Source: an uncultured Reyranella sp.
GTDB taxonomy: Bacteria; Pseudomonadota; Alphaproteobacteria; Reyranellales; Reyranellaceae
Direction: 5' to 3'
Length of the DNA stretch: 64,000 nucleotides
NCBI RefSeq assembly: GCF_945957355.1
Contig: NZ_CAMFKM010000018.1
Location: 22,919 to 86,918 of the forward strand
In this document: one piece after another, positions 6,426-14,620 of the stretch
Position numbering within the stretch: the stretch's first letter is position 1
Layout of the letters: the number at the start of each line of letters is the position of its first letter
Notes under the pieces: model-generated
What the model was told of the DNA's origin: nothing
The model's input: only the letters and a program-made list of their open reading frames with translations
Databases searched by the model: none
Program-made: the position numbers and the translations under genes

Positions 6426-9218
6426 ATGATGCGTCGGGGCCTGGTTCTTTTCTTTACGGTAGCGGCCACTCTGGTGGGCTGGCGCCTGCTCGACAGCCGT
6501 GTGACGGCGGCGAACGTCGAGGGTCCGCTCCATGGCGTCACCTATGCGCCCTGGGCCAAGGATCAGGATCCGCTCGAAGGCAAGGCGAGCGGCCTCTGGA
6601 GCTTCCTGCGAACCGCCGTGAACGAGGCGCCTGCACCGCAGATCAAGCCGCGCAATGATCAGATCGAGCGCGACTTCGCCATGCTGGGCGGCAAGGTCAA
6701 CTACGTCCGTACCTACCGCACCACCGACGGCGGCGACGTGATGCCGGCGCTGGCTGCGAAGTACGGGCTGAAGCTGGTGCCGGGCGCCTGGATCTACAGT
6801 CCGAACGAAGCCAAGTTGCAGTTCGGCCGTGAGGCGAGCGAGGTCAACGCCGAGGAGACTGGCGCGCTGATCCGCATGGCCAACCAGAACCCAAATATCG
6901 AGCGCGTCCTGGTCGGCAACGAGAACATCCTGCGTTTTGATGGCGAGAAGGACCTGCGCAACCCCAACGCCACCAGCCCGGCCCAACTCATCCGCGAGAT
7001 CCGCAACGTCAAGCGCAACGTCAAGGTGCCCGTCAGCACCGCAGAGCCGTGGCACGTCTGGGAGCGCTATCCCGAGCTCGCGCGTGAGGTCGACTATCTC
7101 GCCGTCCATATCCTGCCGTACTGGGACGAGCAGTCGAGTTCCACGCCGCTGGAGTACGTGAAGGAAAAGATCGGCCTCCTGCGCAAGCTCTACCCGAACA
7201 AGAACATCATCGTGACCGAGGTCGGCTGGCCGTCGAACGGCGCCTCGCGGCGCAGCCCCGGTTCGGGCGTGGTTAAGGATGCGACGCCGGCCGAGCAGGC
7301 AAAGAACGTGCGCGACATGGTGGCGTGGCTGCGCTCGCAGAACATCGACACCTTCGTCGTCGAGGCCGTCGACCAGCCGTGGAAATCCTACGACCTGGAA
7401 GGCAAGGCGGGTGGCTACTGGGGGCTCTGGAATGCGGATCGGCAGCCCAAGTTCGCCTGGACGGGGCCGATCGAGACCTTCCCGCAGTGGCTCTCCTGTG
7501 CGGCGTGGTCGCTGGCGGCATCGCTGCCGCTGATGCTGCTTTTCCTGTGGCGCTGGCCACGCCTCGGCATGGCGGGGCAGGTGGGCTTCTGCGCCCTGCT
7601 GGCCCTTTCGGCGAGCGCTGTGGCCTATGGCGCGTCGGTTGCGGCCGGCACCTACATGGTCGCCTCGGAGATGATCGGCTGGGGCGTGCTTGCCTTCTTC
7701 CTGGTGGCCAGCCTGGGCATGGCGCTCGTGCAGGCGCTCGAGATGGCGGAGACGATCTGGCGTGGCCGCTGGACGCGCGAGGCGCTGCCGGCCGCGGAGA
7801 TGATCGCCCGCCAGCCGTCGAACCGCGAGTGGCCCAAGGTCTCGCTGCATCTGGCGATCTGCAACGAGCCGCCGGCGATGGTCATGCAGACGCTCGATTC
7901 GCTGGCCGGGCTCGACTATCCGAACTTCGAAGTCATCGTGATCGACAACAACACCAAGGATCCGGCGGTGTGGCGTCCGGTGCAGGACTACTGCGCCCAG
8001 CTCGGCGAGCGCTTCAAGTTCTTCCATTTCGACGTGATGAAGGGCTTCAAGGCCGGCGCGCTCAACTTCGTGCTGAGCCAGACCGCGCCCGACGCCAAGG
8101 TGATCGGGGTCATCGACAGCGACTACATGGTGCGCCCGGACTGGCTGAAGGCGCTGGTGCCGTACTTTGACGACGCCAAGATCAGCTATGTGCAGGCGCC
8201 GCAGGATCATCGCGATTGGCGCGGCGACCGCTTCAAGGAAATGCTGAACTGGGAATATGCCGGCTTCTTCGACATCGGCATGTGCCTGCGCAACGAGTAC
8301 GACGCCATCATTCAGCACGGCACGATGACCCTGGTGCGCCGCTCCTGCATGGAAGAGATGGGCGGCTGGGCGACCTGGTGCATCACCGAGGATACCGAGC
8401 TCGGCCTGCGCCTGATGGAGAAGGGCTATGGTGCGATGTACAGCCGCGAGCGGTTCGGCCACGGCCTGACGCCCGACCACTTTGCCGGCTACAAGAAACA
8501 GCGTTTCCGCTGGGCCTACGGCGCCATGCAGATCATGAAGGCGCATGCCGGCAAGATGTTCTTGGGCGATACCAAGCTCACCTTCTGGCAGAAGTATCAT
8601 TTCGTCGCCGGCTGGCTGCCTTGGTTCGCAGACGCGCTGAACCTCATCTTCACCTGGGCGGGGCTGGTCTGGGTGCTGGCAGTCGTCGTGCCGCCGCTGT
8701 TCGGCATGAAGCCGGTCGGCCTGCCACCGTCGGAATTCATCGCGCCGACCATCGGCATCTTCGTCTTCAAGCTGCTCTATTCGTTCGGTCTCTACTTCGA
8801 CCGCGTGCGTTGTACCTTCCGCCAGAGCATCGGCGCCTCCCTGGCCGGCCTGGCGCTGACCTATACGGTGGGGCGGGCGGTGATCTACGGGCTGGCGACT
8901 AGCCGCCTGCCGTTCATGCGCACGCCTAAGATGGACGAACGCGCGACTTTGGGCATGGCGCTCGGGATGGCGCGCGGCGAGGCGGTCCTGGCCGTCCTCC
9001 TGTGGATCGCGGCGGCGGTGCTGTGGTTCGGCAACGGAGTGGTCGATCCCGAGGCCCGCCTGTGGTCGGTATTCATGATCGTGCAGTCGCTGCCCTACGT
9101 GGCCGCCGTCTACGTCTCCATCGTCAACGCGGTGGAGCAGATGCGGCATGCCGAGCCGGCCTTCGAGGCGCCGGCCCCGGCCGCCACGGCGGCATCTGCC
9201 ATGCAACCCGCGCAATAG
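6426..9218 (+). CDS. GH17-GT2 membrane beta-glucan synthase, NdvB-like
   Basis: 930-aa fusion. Residues 1-28 form a signal anchor. Residues 34-350 are a GH17 (beta-1,3-glucanase/transglycosylase) domain with the acid/base Glu166 in VLVGNEN and nucleophile Glu265 in VTEVGWPS. Three membrane segments lie at about 357-440. Residues 470-700 are a family-2 processive glycosyltransferase with DSD (564-566), TED (654-656) and QRFRW (692-696), followed by several more membrane segments and an Ala/Pro-rich tail. This is the layout of Bradyrhizobium and Pseudomonas NdvB-type enzymes that make cyclic or branched beta-1,3(1,6)-glucans. The periplasmic GH17 part is thought to branch or close the chain made by the GT. 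ATG 6426 is chosen because the signal anchor follows at once. Confidence 0.85.
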   Translation: MMRRGLVLFFTVAATLVGWRLLDSRVTAANVEGPLHGVTYAPWAKDQDPLEGKASGLWSFLRTAVNEAPAPQIKPRNDQIERDFAMLGGKVNYVRTYRTTDGGDVMPALAAKYGLKLVPGAWIYSPNEAKLQFGREASEVNAEETGALIRMANQNPNIERVLVGNENILRFDGEKDLRNPNATSPAQLIREIRNVKRNVKVPVSTAEPWHVWERYPELAREVDYLAVHILPYWDEQSSSTPLEYVKEKIGLLRKLYPNKNIIVTEVGWPSNGASRRSPGSGVVKDATPAEQAKNVRDMVAWLRSQNIDTFVVEAVDQPWKSYDLEGKAGGYWGLWNADRQPKFAWTGPIETFPQWLSCAAWSLAASLPLMLLFLWRWPRLGMAGQVGFCALLALSASAVAYGASVAAGTYMVASEMIGWGVLAFFLVASLGMALVQALEMAETIWRGRWTREALPAAEMIARQPSNREWPKVSLHLAICNEPPAMVMQTLDSLAGLDYPNFEVIVIDNNTKDPAVWRPVQDYCAQLGERFKFFHFDVMKGFKAGALNFVLSQTAPDAKVIGVIDSDYMVRPDWLKALVPYFDDAKISYVQAPQDHRDWRGDRFKEMLNWEYAGFFDIGMCLRNEYDAIIQHGTMTLVRRSCMEEMGGWATWCITEDTELGLRLMEKGYGAMYSRERFGHGLTPDHFAGYKKQRFRWAYGAMQIMKAHAGKMFLGDTKLTFWQKYHFVAGWLPWFADALNLIFTWAGLVWVLAVVVPPLFGMKPVGLPPSEFIAPTIGIFVFKLLYSFGLYFDRVRCTFRQSIGASLAGLALTYTVGRAVIYGLATSRLPFMRTPKMDERATLGMALGMARGEAVLAVLLWIAAAVLWFGNGVVDPEARLWSVFMIVQSLPYVAAVYVSIVNAVEQMRHAEPAFEAPAPAATAASAMQPAQ

Positions 9219-9272
9219 GGAGCGGCTGCTTTTTCCTGTCGACCTGGAAAGGCGTCTGTTAGCGTTTCGCCC

Positions 9273-9893
9273 ATGCCCCCGATCGAGTCTCGTGCCGGTC
9301 TCGACTCGCGCGCCGGTACCGCCCTCTTCCTGAAGCGCTGGCTGCGCAATCCATTTTCCATGGGCGCGGTCGTGCCGAGCGGTCGGCTGCTCGCCGCGGC
9401 GATGGCGCGGGCGACCCTGGCCGAGATGAAGGGGCGTGACGGTCACGTCATCGAGCTGGGCGCTGGCACGGGTGAGGTCACCAAGGCGCTGCTGGCGGCC
9501 GGCATACCGGCCGACCGGCTGGCCCTGGTCGAGCGCGAGCCTGAACTCGCGTCTTTTCTGCGCCGGCATTTCGCCGGTCCCCGGATCGTCGAAGGCGACG
9601 CCGCCCGCCTGCCGAAGATCCTGGCCGAGCAGGGAATCGACTCGGTCTCCGCCGTCGTTTCGAGCCTGCCGCTGCTGTCGCTGCCGGCCGAGGTGGTGCG
9701 GGGCATCGTGCACGGCGTGTTCGAGGCCCTGCCGCGCGGCGGGGCGTTGGTGCAGTTCACATATGGCCCTGCGCAGCCTGTGCCACGGGCCCTCACGCAG
9801 GAACTGCGGCTGGTTGGCACGCACGGGCCGCGTATCTGGCTCAACGTGCCGCCCGCCGTGGTCTGGACCTTCCGGAGACCCGTCGGCGCGTGA
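9273..9893 (+). CDS. class I SAM-dependent methyltransferase, PmtA-like
   Basis: 206-aa methyltransferase with the SAM-binding motif I ELGAGTGEVTKALL and an acidic residue after strand 2 (LALVEREPELA). The first segment FLKRWLRNPFSMGAVVPSG is the hallmark of the PmtA / ribosomal RNA adenine methyltransferase-like group of alphaproteobacterial phospholipid N-methyltransferases. It may therefore convert phosphatidylethanolamine towards phosphatidylcholine. That is inferred from family resemblance, and a different lipid substrate is possible. It lies 54 bases after the glucan synthase and its TGA overlaps the GTG start of the Nudix gene, so the two are translationally coupled. Confidence 0.75.
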   Translation: MPPIESRAGLDSRAGTALFLKRWLRNPFSMGAVVPSGRLLAAAMARATLAEMKGRDGHVIELGAGTGEVTKALLAAGIPADRLALVEREPELASFLRRHFAGPRIVEGDAARLPKILAEQGIDSVSAVVSSLPLLSLPAEVVRGIVHGVFEALPRGGALVQFTYGPAQPVPRALTQELRLVGTHGPRIWLNVPPAVVWTFRRPVGA

Positions 9894-10519
9894 AGTCCTT
9901 CCCGTTGGATCAGGCGTTGCGCGCCGACGTCAGGGCCCGCCTCGGCCGCTTCGACCTGCGCCGCCGTGTCGATGCCGGTGACCTGAAGCGGGCGGCCGTG
10001 GCGATCGTCATCGCCGAGGCCGATGAACCTGGCGAGGCTGCATTCCTGCTGACTAGGCGAACCCCGAAGTTGCGCGCCCACGGCGGCCAGTGGGCCCTCC
10101 CGGGTGGGCGGGTCGATCCCGGCGAGACGGTCGAGCAGACTGCCCTGCGCGAGCTGCACGAGGAGCTGGGCGTGTTGGCCTCGACCGACGATATACTGGG
10201 CACGCTCGACGACTATCCGACGCGCTCCGGCTACCTGATCGCGCCCGTTGTCGTATGGGCACCGGGTGTGACCCTGACGCCCAATCCGTCCGAGGTGGCG
10301 GGCGCCTATCGGATCGCCTGCAACGAACTCTTCCGGGACGGCTCGCCGGAAGTCGTCGCGATCGAGGAATCCGACCGGCCGATCATCCGCCTGCCGCTGC
10401 CGGTCGCCACGGTGAACGCGCCGACCGCAGCCCTGCTGTTCCAGTTCCGGGAAGTGGCACTGGCCGGCCGCCACACACGCGTCGACCATTACGAGCAGCC
10501 GGTCTTCGCCTGGCGCTAG
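9890..10519 (+). CDS. Nudix hydrolase, CoA pyrophosphatase-like
   Basis: 209-aa Nudix protein. The complete Nudix box lies at residues 73-95 (G73, E79, R87, E88, E91, E92, G94), with metal binding by the REXXEE glutamates. The preceding LLTRRTPKLRAHGGQW resembles the CoA/NADH pyrophosphatase subgroup (NudL/YeaB), which splits CoA or acyl-CoA into phosphopantetheine and 3',5'-ADP; nucleotide-sugar or ADP-ribose substrates are alternatives. The GTG start at 9890 overlaps the upstream TGA (GTGA), which fixes the start and implies coupling to the methyltransferase. Confidence 0.85.
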   Translation: MKSFPLDQALRADVRARLGRFDLRRRVDAGDLKRAAVAIVIAEADEPGEAAFLLTRRTPKLRAHGGQWALPGGRVDPGETVEQTALRELHEELGVLASTDDILGTLDDYPTRSGYLIAPVVVWAPGVTLTPNPSEVAGAYRIACNELFRDGSPEVVAIEESDRPIIRLPLPVATVNAPTAALLFQFREVALAGRHTRVDHYEQPVFAWR

Positions 10520-10968
10520 GCGGCCCGGCGCCGCTTCAGGAAAACCGTCGTCTCCTGTTCCATCACCTGCTCGTCGCGTTGGTTGATCGTGACCTGGCGC
10601 AGCCGCGCGATGCCGCGGTCGGGCCTCGAGGTGGACGGCCGAAGGTCGACGATGTCGGTCACCACGCGCAGCGTGTCGCCGGGGCGGACGGGACGGGGAA
10701 ACTGCACTTCGCCGATGCCGGGCGATCCCAGGCTGCACGCGCGGAAGACCCCGAGATCGAGCCAAAGGCGCAGCGTTGCGGCCATCGTGTGAAGCCCTGA
10801 GGCGATCAGCCCGCCGAAAGTCCACGTGGCAGCGAACGCGGGATCGGTGTGGAACGGCTGCGGATCCCACTGGCGGGCGAAGTCGACGATCGCGGCCTCG
10901 GTCATAGTCATGCCGCCGCTCACGAAGCGGTCGCCGACGTTGAAATCTTCGTAGAAGCGATCGGTCAA
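10516..10968 (-). CDS. MaoC family dehydratase
   Basis: 150-aa hot-dog protein. The hydratase-2 motif is clear: Asp and His in DPQPFHTDPAFA followed by FGGLIASGLHTM. Members hydrate enoyl-CoA thioesters (PhaJ, MaoC) in beta-oxidation or PHA routes. The start codon overlaps the stop of the GNAT gene by four bases (ATGA), so both are expressed together on the minus strand. It meets the Nudix gene tail to tail with a four-base overlap. Confidence 0.88.
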   Translation of the reverse strand: MTDRFYEDFNVGDRFVSGGMTMTEAAIVDFARQWDPQPFHTDPAFAATWTFGGLIASGLHTMAATLRLWLDLGVFRACSLGSPGIGEVQFPRPVRPGDTLRVVTDIVDLRPSTSRPDRGIARLRQVTINQRDEQVMEQETTVFLKRRRAA

Positions 10969-11459
10969 AGGACCAGCTCCATATAGACGGTGCCGGGCAC
11001 CGGGCTCGGGTAGTAGGGCGCGATCTCGGTAAAGCCCATCGTGCGATAGAGCTTGATCGCCGCCTCCATTTTGGGACCGATTGTGTCGAGCCTGAGACGC
11101 CGATGGCCGCAGGCCCGCGCCGTCTCGACGATGCGATGGGCAAGCTCGCGACCGATGGAATTGCCGCTTTCGGTGCGCTCCCTGCGGAAGTCCGGCCTGA
11201 CATACAGCCGCTTCATCTCGCCGATGCCGGGCTCCAGCTGTCGCAGCGCAACGGTACCGGCCGGTTCGCCGTCGACCCGCGCCAGCAGCAGGGCGCCGCC
11301 TGGCGGGCCATACTTTGCGCGGAGGTCTGCAAGTTCCGCCTCGAAACCCTGGTAGTCGAGGGAGAAACCGAGCGATCCCGAATACTCCCGGACCAGCTCG
11401 GCGATGGCGTCGTAATCCGTCGTATCGCGGGGCAGAGCGATCTGGATGTTGCCTGTCAT
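10965..11459 (-). CDS. GNAT family N-acetyltransferase
   Basis: 164-aa acetyltransferase. GTVALRQLEPGIGEMKRLYVRP is the usual strand 4 leading into the acetyl-CoA pyrophosphate loop. The loop itself is odd: it reads RRERTESGNSIGRELAHRIV, several residues longer than the normal RGxGIGxxL pattern, so cofactor binding may be altered. RLDTIGPKMEAAIKLYRTMGF follows, as expected for strands 5-6. The substrate is unknown. It is coupled to the downstream MaoC gene by an ATGA overlap. Confidence 0.8.
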   Translation of the reverse strand: MTGNIQIALPRDTTDYDAIAELVREYSGSLGFSLDYQGFEAELADLRAKYGPPGGALLLARVDGEPAGTVALRQLEPGIGEMKRLYVRPDFRRERTESGNSIGRELAHRIVETARACGHRRLRLDTIGPKMEAAIKLYRTMGFTEIAPYYPSPVPGTVYMELVL

Positions 11460-11520
11460 GAGGTCATTTTCGGGGGCCTATGCTAACCTGTCACCTGAAA
11501 CGAACTGGGAGGCTCCAGAA

Positions 11521-12504
11521 ATGAATCCGACGCGTCGCCATGTCCTGGCGCTCGCTGGCGCGGCCGGCGCATCGCTTGCCGGACCGGCAATCGCGCAATC
11601 CGCGTGGCCCAACAAGCCCGTGCGCTTCGTCGTGCCGTTTCCGCCGGGACAGGCCGCCGACATTTTCGCGCGCCTGATGGCGGAAAAGCTGTCTGAGAAG
11701 TGGAAGCAGCAGGTCATCGTCGAGAACAAGGCTGGCGGCAGCGGCATCCCGGCCACCGAGTACGGGAAGATGGCGGCGCCCGACGGCTACACGTTGATGG
11801 TCGTGTCGAGTGGCACGTTCGGTGTCAATCCGAGCCTTTATCCCGACCTGCCCTATAAGCCGCTGACCGACTTCCTCCCGATCTCCAACATCTTCCTGGT
11901 GCCGCTGGTCATCGTGGCGCATCCCAGCCTGCCCGTGAACACGCTGGCCGAGCTGATCGCGCTCGCCAAGAAGGAGCCGGGCCAGCTTTCCTACGCGTCG
12001 GCCGGGCCCGGCACCTCGCAGCATCTCGCCATGGAGCTGTTCAAGCTCAAGGCCGGGGTCGACATCGTGCACATTCCCTACAAGGGCAGCGGGCCGGCGA
12101 TGGCCGACCTGCTCGGGGGGCACGTCAAGCTGATGATGGACAGCACCGCGTCCGCGCTCAACGCCATCAAGGACGGACGCATCAAGGCGATTGCCGTCAC
12201 GACGTCACGGCCGGCGCCGCCGCCACTCGACAAGATCCCGCTGATCGCCGCCACCATCCCGGGCTTCAATGCTGCCGGCTGGTCGGGCCTCGCGGCGCCG
12301 GCGCGCACGCCGCTGGAGATCGTCGCCAAGGTCAGCCGGGACATGCAGGCCCTGCTGAACGACGATGCGGTCATCAAGCAGATCGAGCAACGCGCGGCGC
12401 TGCCGGCGCCGGGGACACCCATCCAGTTCGCCGAGTTCATCAAGAACGAGATCGACACCTGGGGCGCGGTGGTCAAGGCCACCGGCACCAAGCCCGGGAC
12501 TTAA
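11521..12504 (+). CDS. Bug/TctC-family tripartite tricarboxylate transporter binding protein
   Basis: 327-aa periplasmic binding protein. ATG 11521 is followed by a twin-arginine-type signal (MNPTRRHVLALAGAAGASLA ... AIAQS, probable cleavage after AIA or AQS). The mature part has the Bug hallmarks: WPNKPVRFVVPFPPGQAADIFAR, then YVHIPYKG-like IVHIPYKGSGPAMADLLGG and LMMDSTASALNAIKDGRIKAIAVT. The family binds small carboxylates or aromatics. No TctA or TctB membrane gene lies nearby, which is common for these expanded orphan receptors. It converges on the YeiH-type gene with a four-base overlap. Confidence 0.9.
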   Translation: MNPTRRHVLALAGAAGASLAGPAIAQSAWPNKPVRFVVPFPPGQAADIFARLMAEKLSEKWKQQVIVENKAGGSGIPATEYGKMAAPDGYTLMVVSSGTFGVNPSLYPDLPYKPLTDFLPISNIFLVPLVIVAHPSLPVNTLAELIALAKKEPGQLSYASAGPGTSQHLAMELFKLKAGVDIVHIPYKGSGPAMADLLGGHVKLMMDSTASALNAIKDGRIKAIAVTTSRPAPPPLDKIPLIAATIPGFNAAGWSGLAAPARTPLEIVAKVSRDMQALLNDDAVIKQIEQRAALPAPGTPIQFAEFIKNEIDTWGAVVKATGTKPGT

Positions 12505-13559
12505 AGTCCCGCGGCCCGCAAGCCGTAGATCAGGCCGACGACCAGCAGGCCGACGAAAATCGTCTCGGTGATCAGCAGCATCACCGGGGCCATGCCGATG
12601 CGCACCAGCGCCAGCAGCGACGTCTTCATACCCAGAGCCGCGATGGCGGTGATGATCAGGAAGGCGGAGACGTGGCCAACCGCGTCACGCACGGCGGCGG
12701 GAATGACGCCCAGCGAGTTCAGCGCGGCGAGCGCCAGGAAGCCGAACAGGAAGACCGGCGGGGTCGGCCGCGCCGAGGTCTGCGGGCCGCCGCTCCTGGC
12801 CACCCACCAGGCGATGCCGGCGATGGCCGGCAGCAGGGCTGCCACCCGCAGCAGCTTGGTGATCACCGCGTCGCTCAGCACCTGCGGGCCCATCGTCTGG
12901 CCGGCACCCGCGACCTGCGCCACATCATGGATCGCCCCGCCCAGGAACACGCCCATTTCGAACAGCGAGAAGCCGAGCGCCTCGCGCAGGGTGGGATAGA
13001 TCACCATCACCACGGTACTGAGGAAGTTGACGCCCATCACGGTGAAGGCGAGGTCGCGGTCCGAGTTCTCGTGCTTGGGCAGCACGGCAGACGCCGCCAT
13101 TGCGGCCGCCGCCCCGCAGACGCCGGTGGCGCAGCCGGTGAGCAGGCCGAAATTCCGGCTGAGGCCGAACAGGCGCGACGCCCAGGCGCCGAACACAATG
13201 GTGCAGCCGACCGCTGCGATGGCCACGAGGATGGGCAGTGCGCCGCCCTCGACGAGGTTACCCAGCGTTAGCCGGGCGCCCAGCAGGGCGACGCCGATGC
13301 GCAGCAGGGTGCGGCCGGCGAATTCGAGGCCGGGCTTCAGTACGCCCTTCGACGAGAGCGGCTGCAGGGCCATGCCGATGACAAGGGTCAGGATCAGTGG
13401 GGGCACCCAGACCGCGCCGAAGCGCAGCAGGCTCCTAGTGTCGGCATAGTAGGCGACGGCGGCAATGACGGCGCAGAGGGCGATGCCGGGGGCGGAACGG
13501 CGGAGGTTGTCGGGCGCCCAGAGTCGCGCCAGTTCGACTGCGACGACGCTGTTACGCAT
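12501..13559 (-). CDS. YeiH/UPF0324-type putative sulfate exporter family protein
   Basis: 352-aa membrane protein with about ten hydrophobic segments. Family markers are GVALLGARLTLGNLV, TGVCGAAAAMAASAVLP and GGAIHDVAQVAGAGQTMGP. Relatives are annotated as putative sulfate exporters or, in other bacteria, taurine-related carriers; the transported ion here is unknown. ATG 13559 (MRNSVVAVEL) is used, which overlaps the end of the biotin-carrier gene by eight bases. The upstream open frame to 13598 lies inside that gene and is probably not translated. Confidence 0.85.
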   Translation of the reverse strand: MRNSVVAVELARLWAPDNLRRSAPGIALCAVIAAVAYYADTRSLLRFGAVWVPPLILTLVIGMALQPLSSKGVLKPGLEFAGRTLLRIGVALLGARLTLGNLVEGGALPILVAIAAVGCTIVFGAWASRLFGLSRNFGLLTGCATGVCGAAAAMAASAVLPKHENSDRDLAFTVMGVNFLSTVVMVIYPTLREALGFSLFEMGVFLGGAIHDVAQVAGAGQTMGPQVLSDAVITKLLRVAALLPAIAGIAWWVARSGGPQTSARPTPPVFLFGFLALAALNSLGVIPAAVRDAVGHVSAFLIITAIAALGMKTSLLALVRIGMAPVMLLITETIFVGLLVVGLIYGLRAAGL

Positions 13560-13773
13560 CGAGCACGGCCACGAGCTGGCCTTCGCCGATCGCCTCACCT
13601 TCGTTGACCTTGATCTCCCTGATCACGCCCGCCTTGGGCGACAAAACCGGGATTTCCATCTTCATCGATTCGAGGATCACGATCTCGCCCTCGGCCTCGA
13701 TCAGATCCCCCACCTTGACCTGGATCTTCCAGACATTGCCGGCGATCTCCGACTTCACATTGACGACGGCCAT
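13552..13773 (-). CDS. single-domain biotin carboxyl carrier protein
   Basis: 73-aa biotinyl/lipoyl-attachment domain, with the acceptor motif ESMKME (Lys38). It is complete on its own and lacks the Pro/Ala-rich N-terminal half of AccB, so it resembles the free-standing carriers that serve acyl-CoA or pyruvate-type carboxylases. No carboxylase subunit is adjacent; the only biotin carboxylase in the window (37774-39633) has its own carrier domain. It sits 18 bases after the internally repeated protein and overlaps the YeiH-type gene. An odd three-gene unit results. Confidence 0.88.
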   Translation of the reverse strand: MAVVNVKSEIAGNVWKIQVKVGDLIEAEGEIVILESMKMEIPVLSPKAGVIREIKVNEGEAIGEGQLVAVLDA

Positions 13774-13791
13774 GCCTCAAGCGTCTCCCGT

Positions 13792-14595
13792 TCAGCTTTG
13801 TCCAGACTTTTCGGCCAGCGCGCGCGCCAGTGCAAGGGCGGAGCCTCCCACCCTCGCGCCAAGCCGGTATGCGGCTTCGTTGGCGTCGGAAATCGTTCCG
13901 TCCTGCAAGGTGGAACGGCCATCTCCGATTCGGGCGGATTGCGTTGCGACTGCGAGAGCGGCGATGCCTTCCTTGTCGAGTTCGGGCAGTGCCAGTACCC
14001 CGCCGCGGTCGGCGCCGAAGCCGGCATCGTTGAACATCAGCAGCAGCGGCCGGAACGGCGCCGTCGCCTTGTACGAGTTGAGCGCCCCATGGCTGCCGGT
14101 CGCGACCACGCGACCGCGATCGCCGGGAACCAGCAGTGTGGCCGAATCGGCGCAGACGGCGCCGTCCCTCTCATGACGACTCTCGCCCTTGGCGGGCGGC
14201 ATCGTGTGCGGCCACCGCGCCTGCTTAAGCAACTCGGCCGCCTGGCGGGCCTGCATGCCCGGCACCACGCCGCAGGCCATGGCCAGCCCGTTGGCTCGGC
14301 TGATGATGCCGCGGGCCTGCAGATCGGCGCCATCGCCGATGCGGGCGCTTGCCGTTGCCACGGCCGCCATCGCCATGCCGAGCCTGTCGGCATAGGCGAG
14401 GCCGCTGACGCCGGCCTCGTCCTTGCCGATGCCGGCATCGTGGTGGATCGCGGCGCGGCAGCCGAATTTCGCGGACATGTAGGCGGCATAGACGGCGGCG
14501 TGACTGGCGCCGATCACGACTGCGCCGTCGGCTTCGGGCGGCAGCTTGGTCACGCTATCGAATACGAGAGTGGCAACGTCGGAGGCAGAGGGCAT
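13792..14595 (-). CDS. unrecognised protein with internally duplicated halves (267 aa)
   Basis: I do not recognise this family. Two copies of an approximately 88-residue unit are visible, residues 26-113 and 163-250, in register without a gap over most of their length. Each starts VV followed by a G-x-SH motif (GASH, TGSHG), then HDAGIG / NDAGFG, then an AVAT-S-ARIGDG block (ARIGDG at 84-89 and 221-226), a TIS/IIS-AN element and a glycine end. A 50-residue linker joins them. There is no signal peptide or membrane segment. The paired His/Asp/Gly motifs suggest a pseudo-symmetric enzyme or binding protein. It is the first gene of a unit with the biotin carrier and the YeiH-type carrier. Confidence 0.75.
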   Translation of the reverse strand: MPSASDVATLVFDSVTKLPPEADGAVVIGASHAAVYAAYMSAKFGCRAAIHHDAGIGKDEAGVSGLAYADRLGMAMAAVATASARIGDGADLQARGIISRANGLAMACGVVPGMQARQAAELLKQARWPHTMPPAKGESRHERDGAVCADSATLLVPGDRGRVVATGSHGALNSYKATAPFRPLLLMFNDAGFGADRGGVLALPELDKEGIAALAVATQSARIGDGRSTLQDGTISDANEAAYRLGARVGGSALALARALAEKSGQS

Positions 14596-14620
14596 CGCGC
14601 AACCCTAGCCGGCCGGCTAT

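Noticed and set aside
6219..9824. Very long minus-strand open frame (1201 codons) opposite the glucan synthase
   Set aside because: It is composed of Arg/His/Gly/Ala-rich low-complexity sequence mirroring the high-GC plus-strand gene, and shows no domain. The plus-strand gene has all catalytic motifs of two known families.
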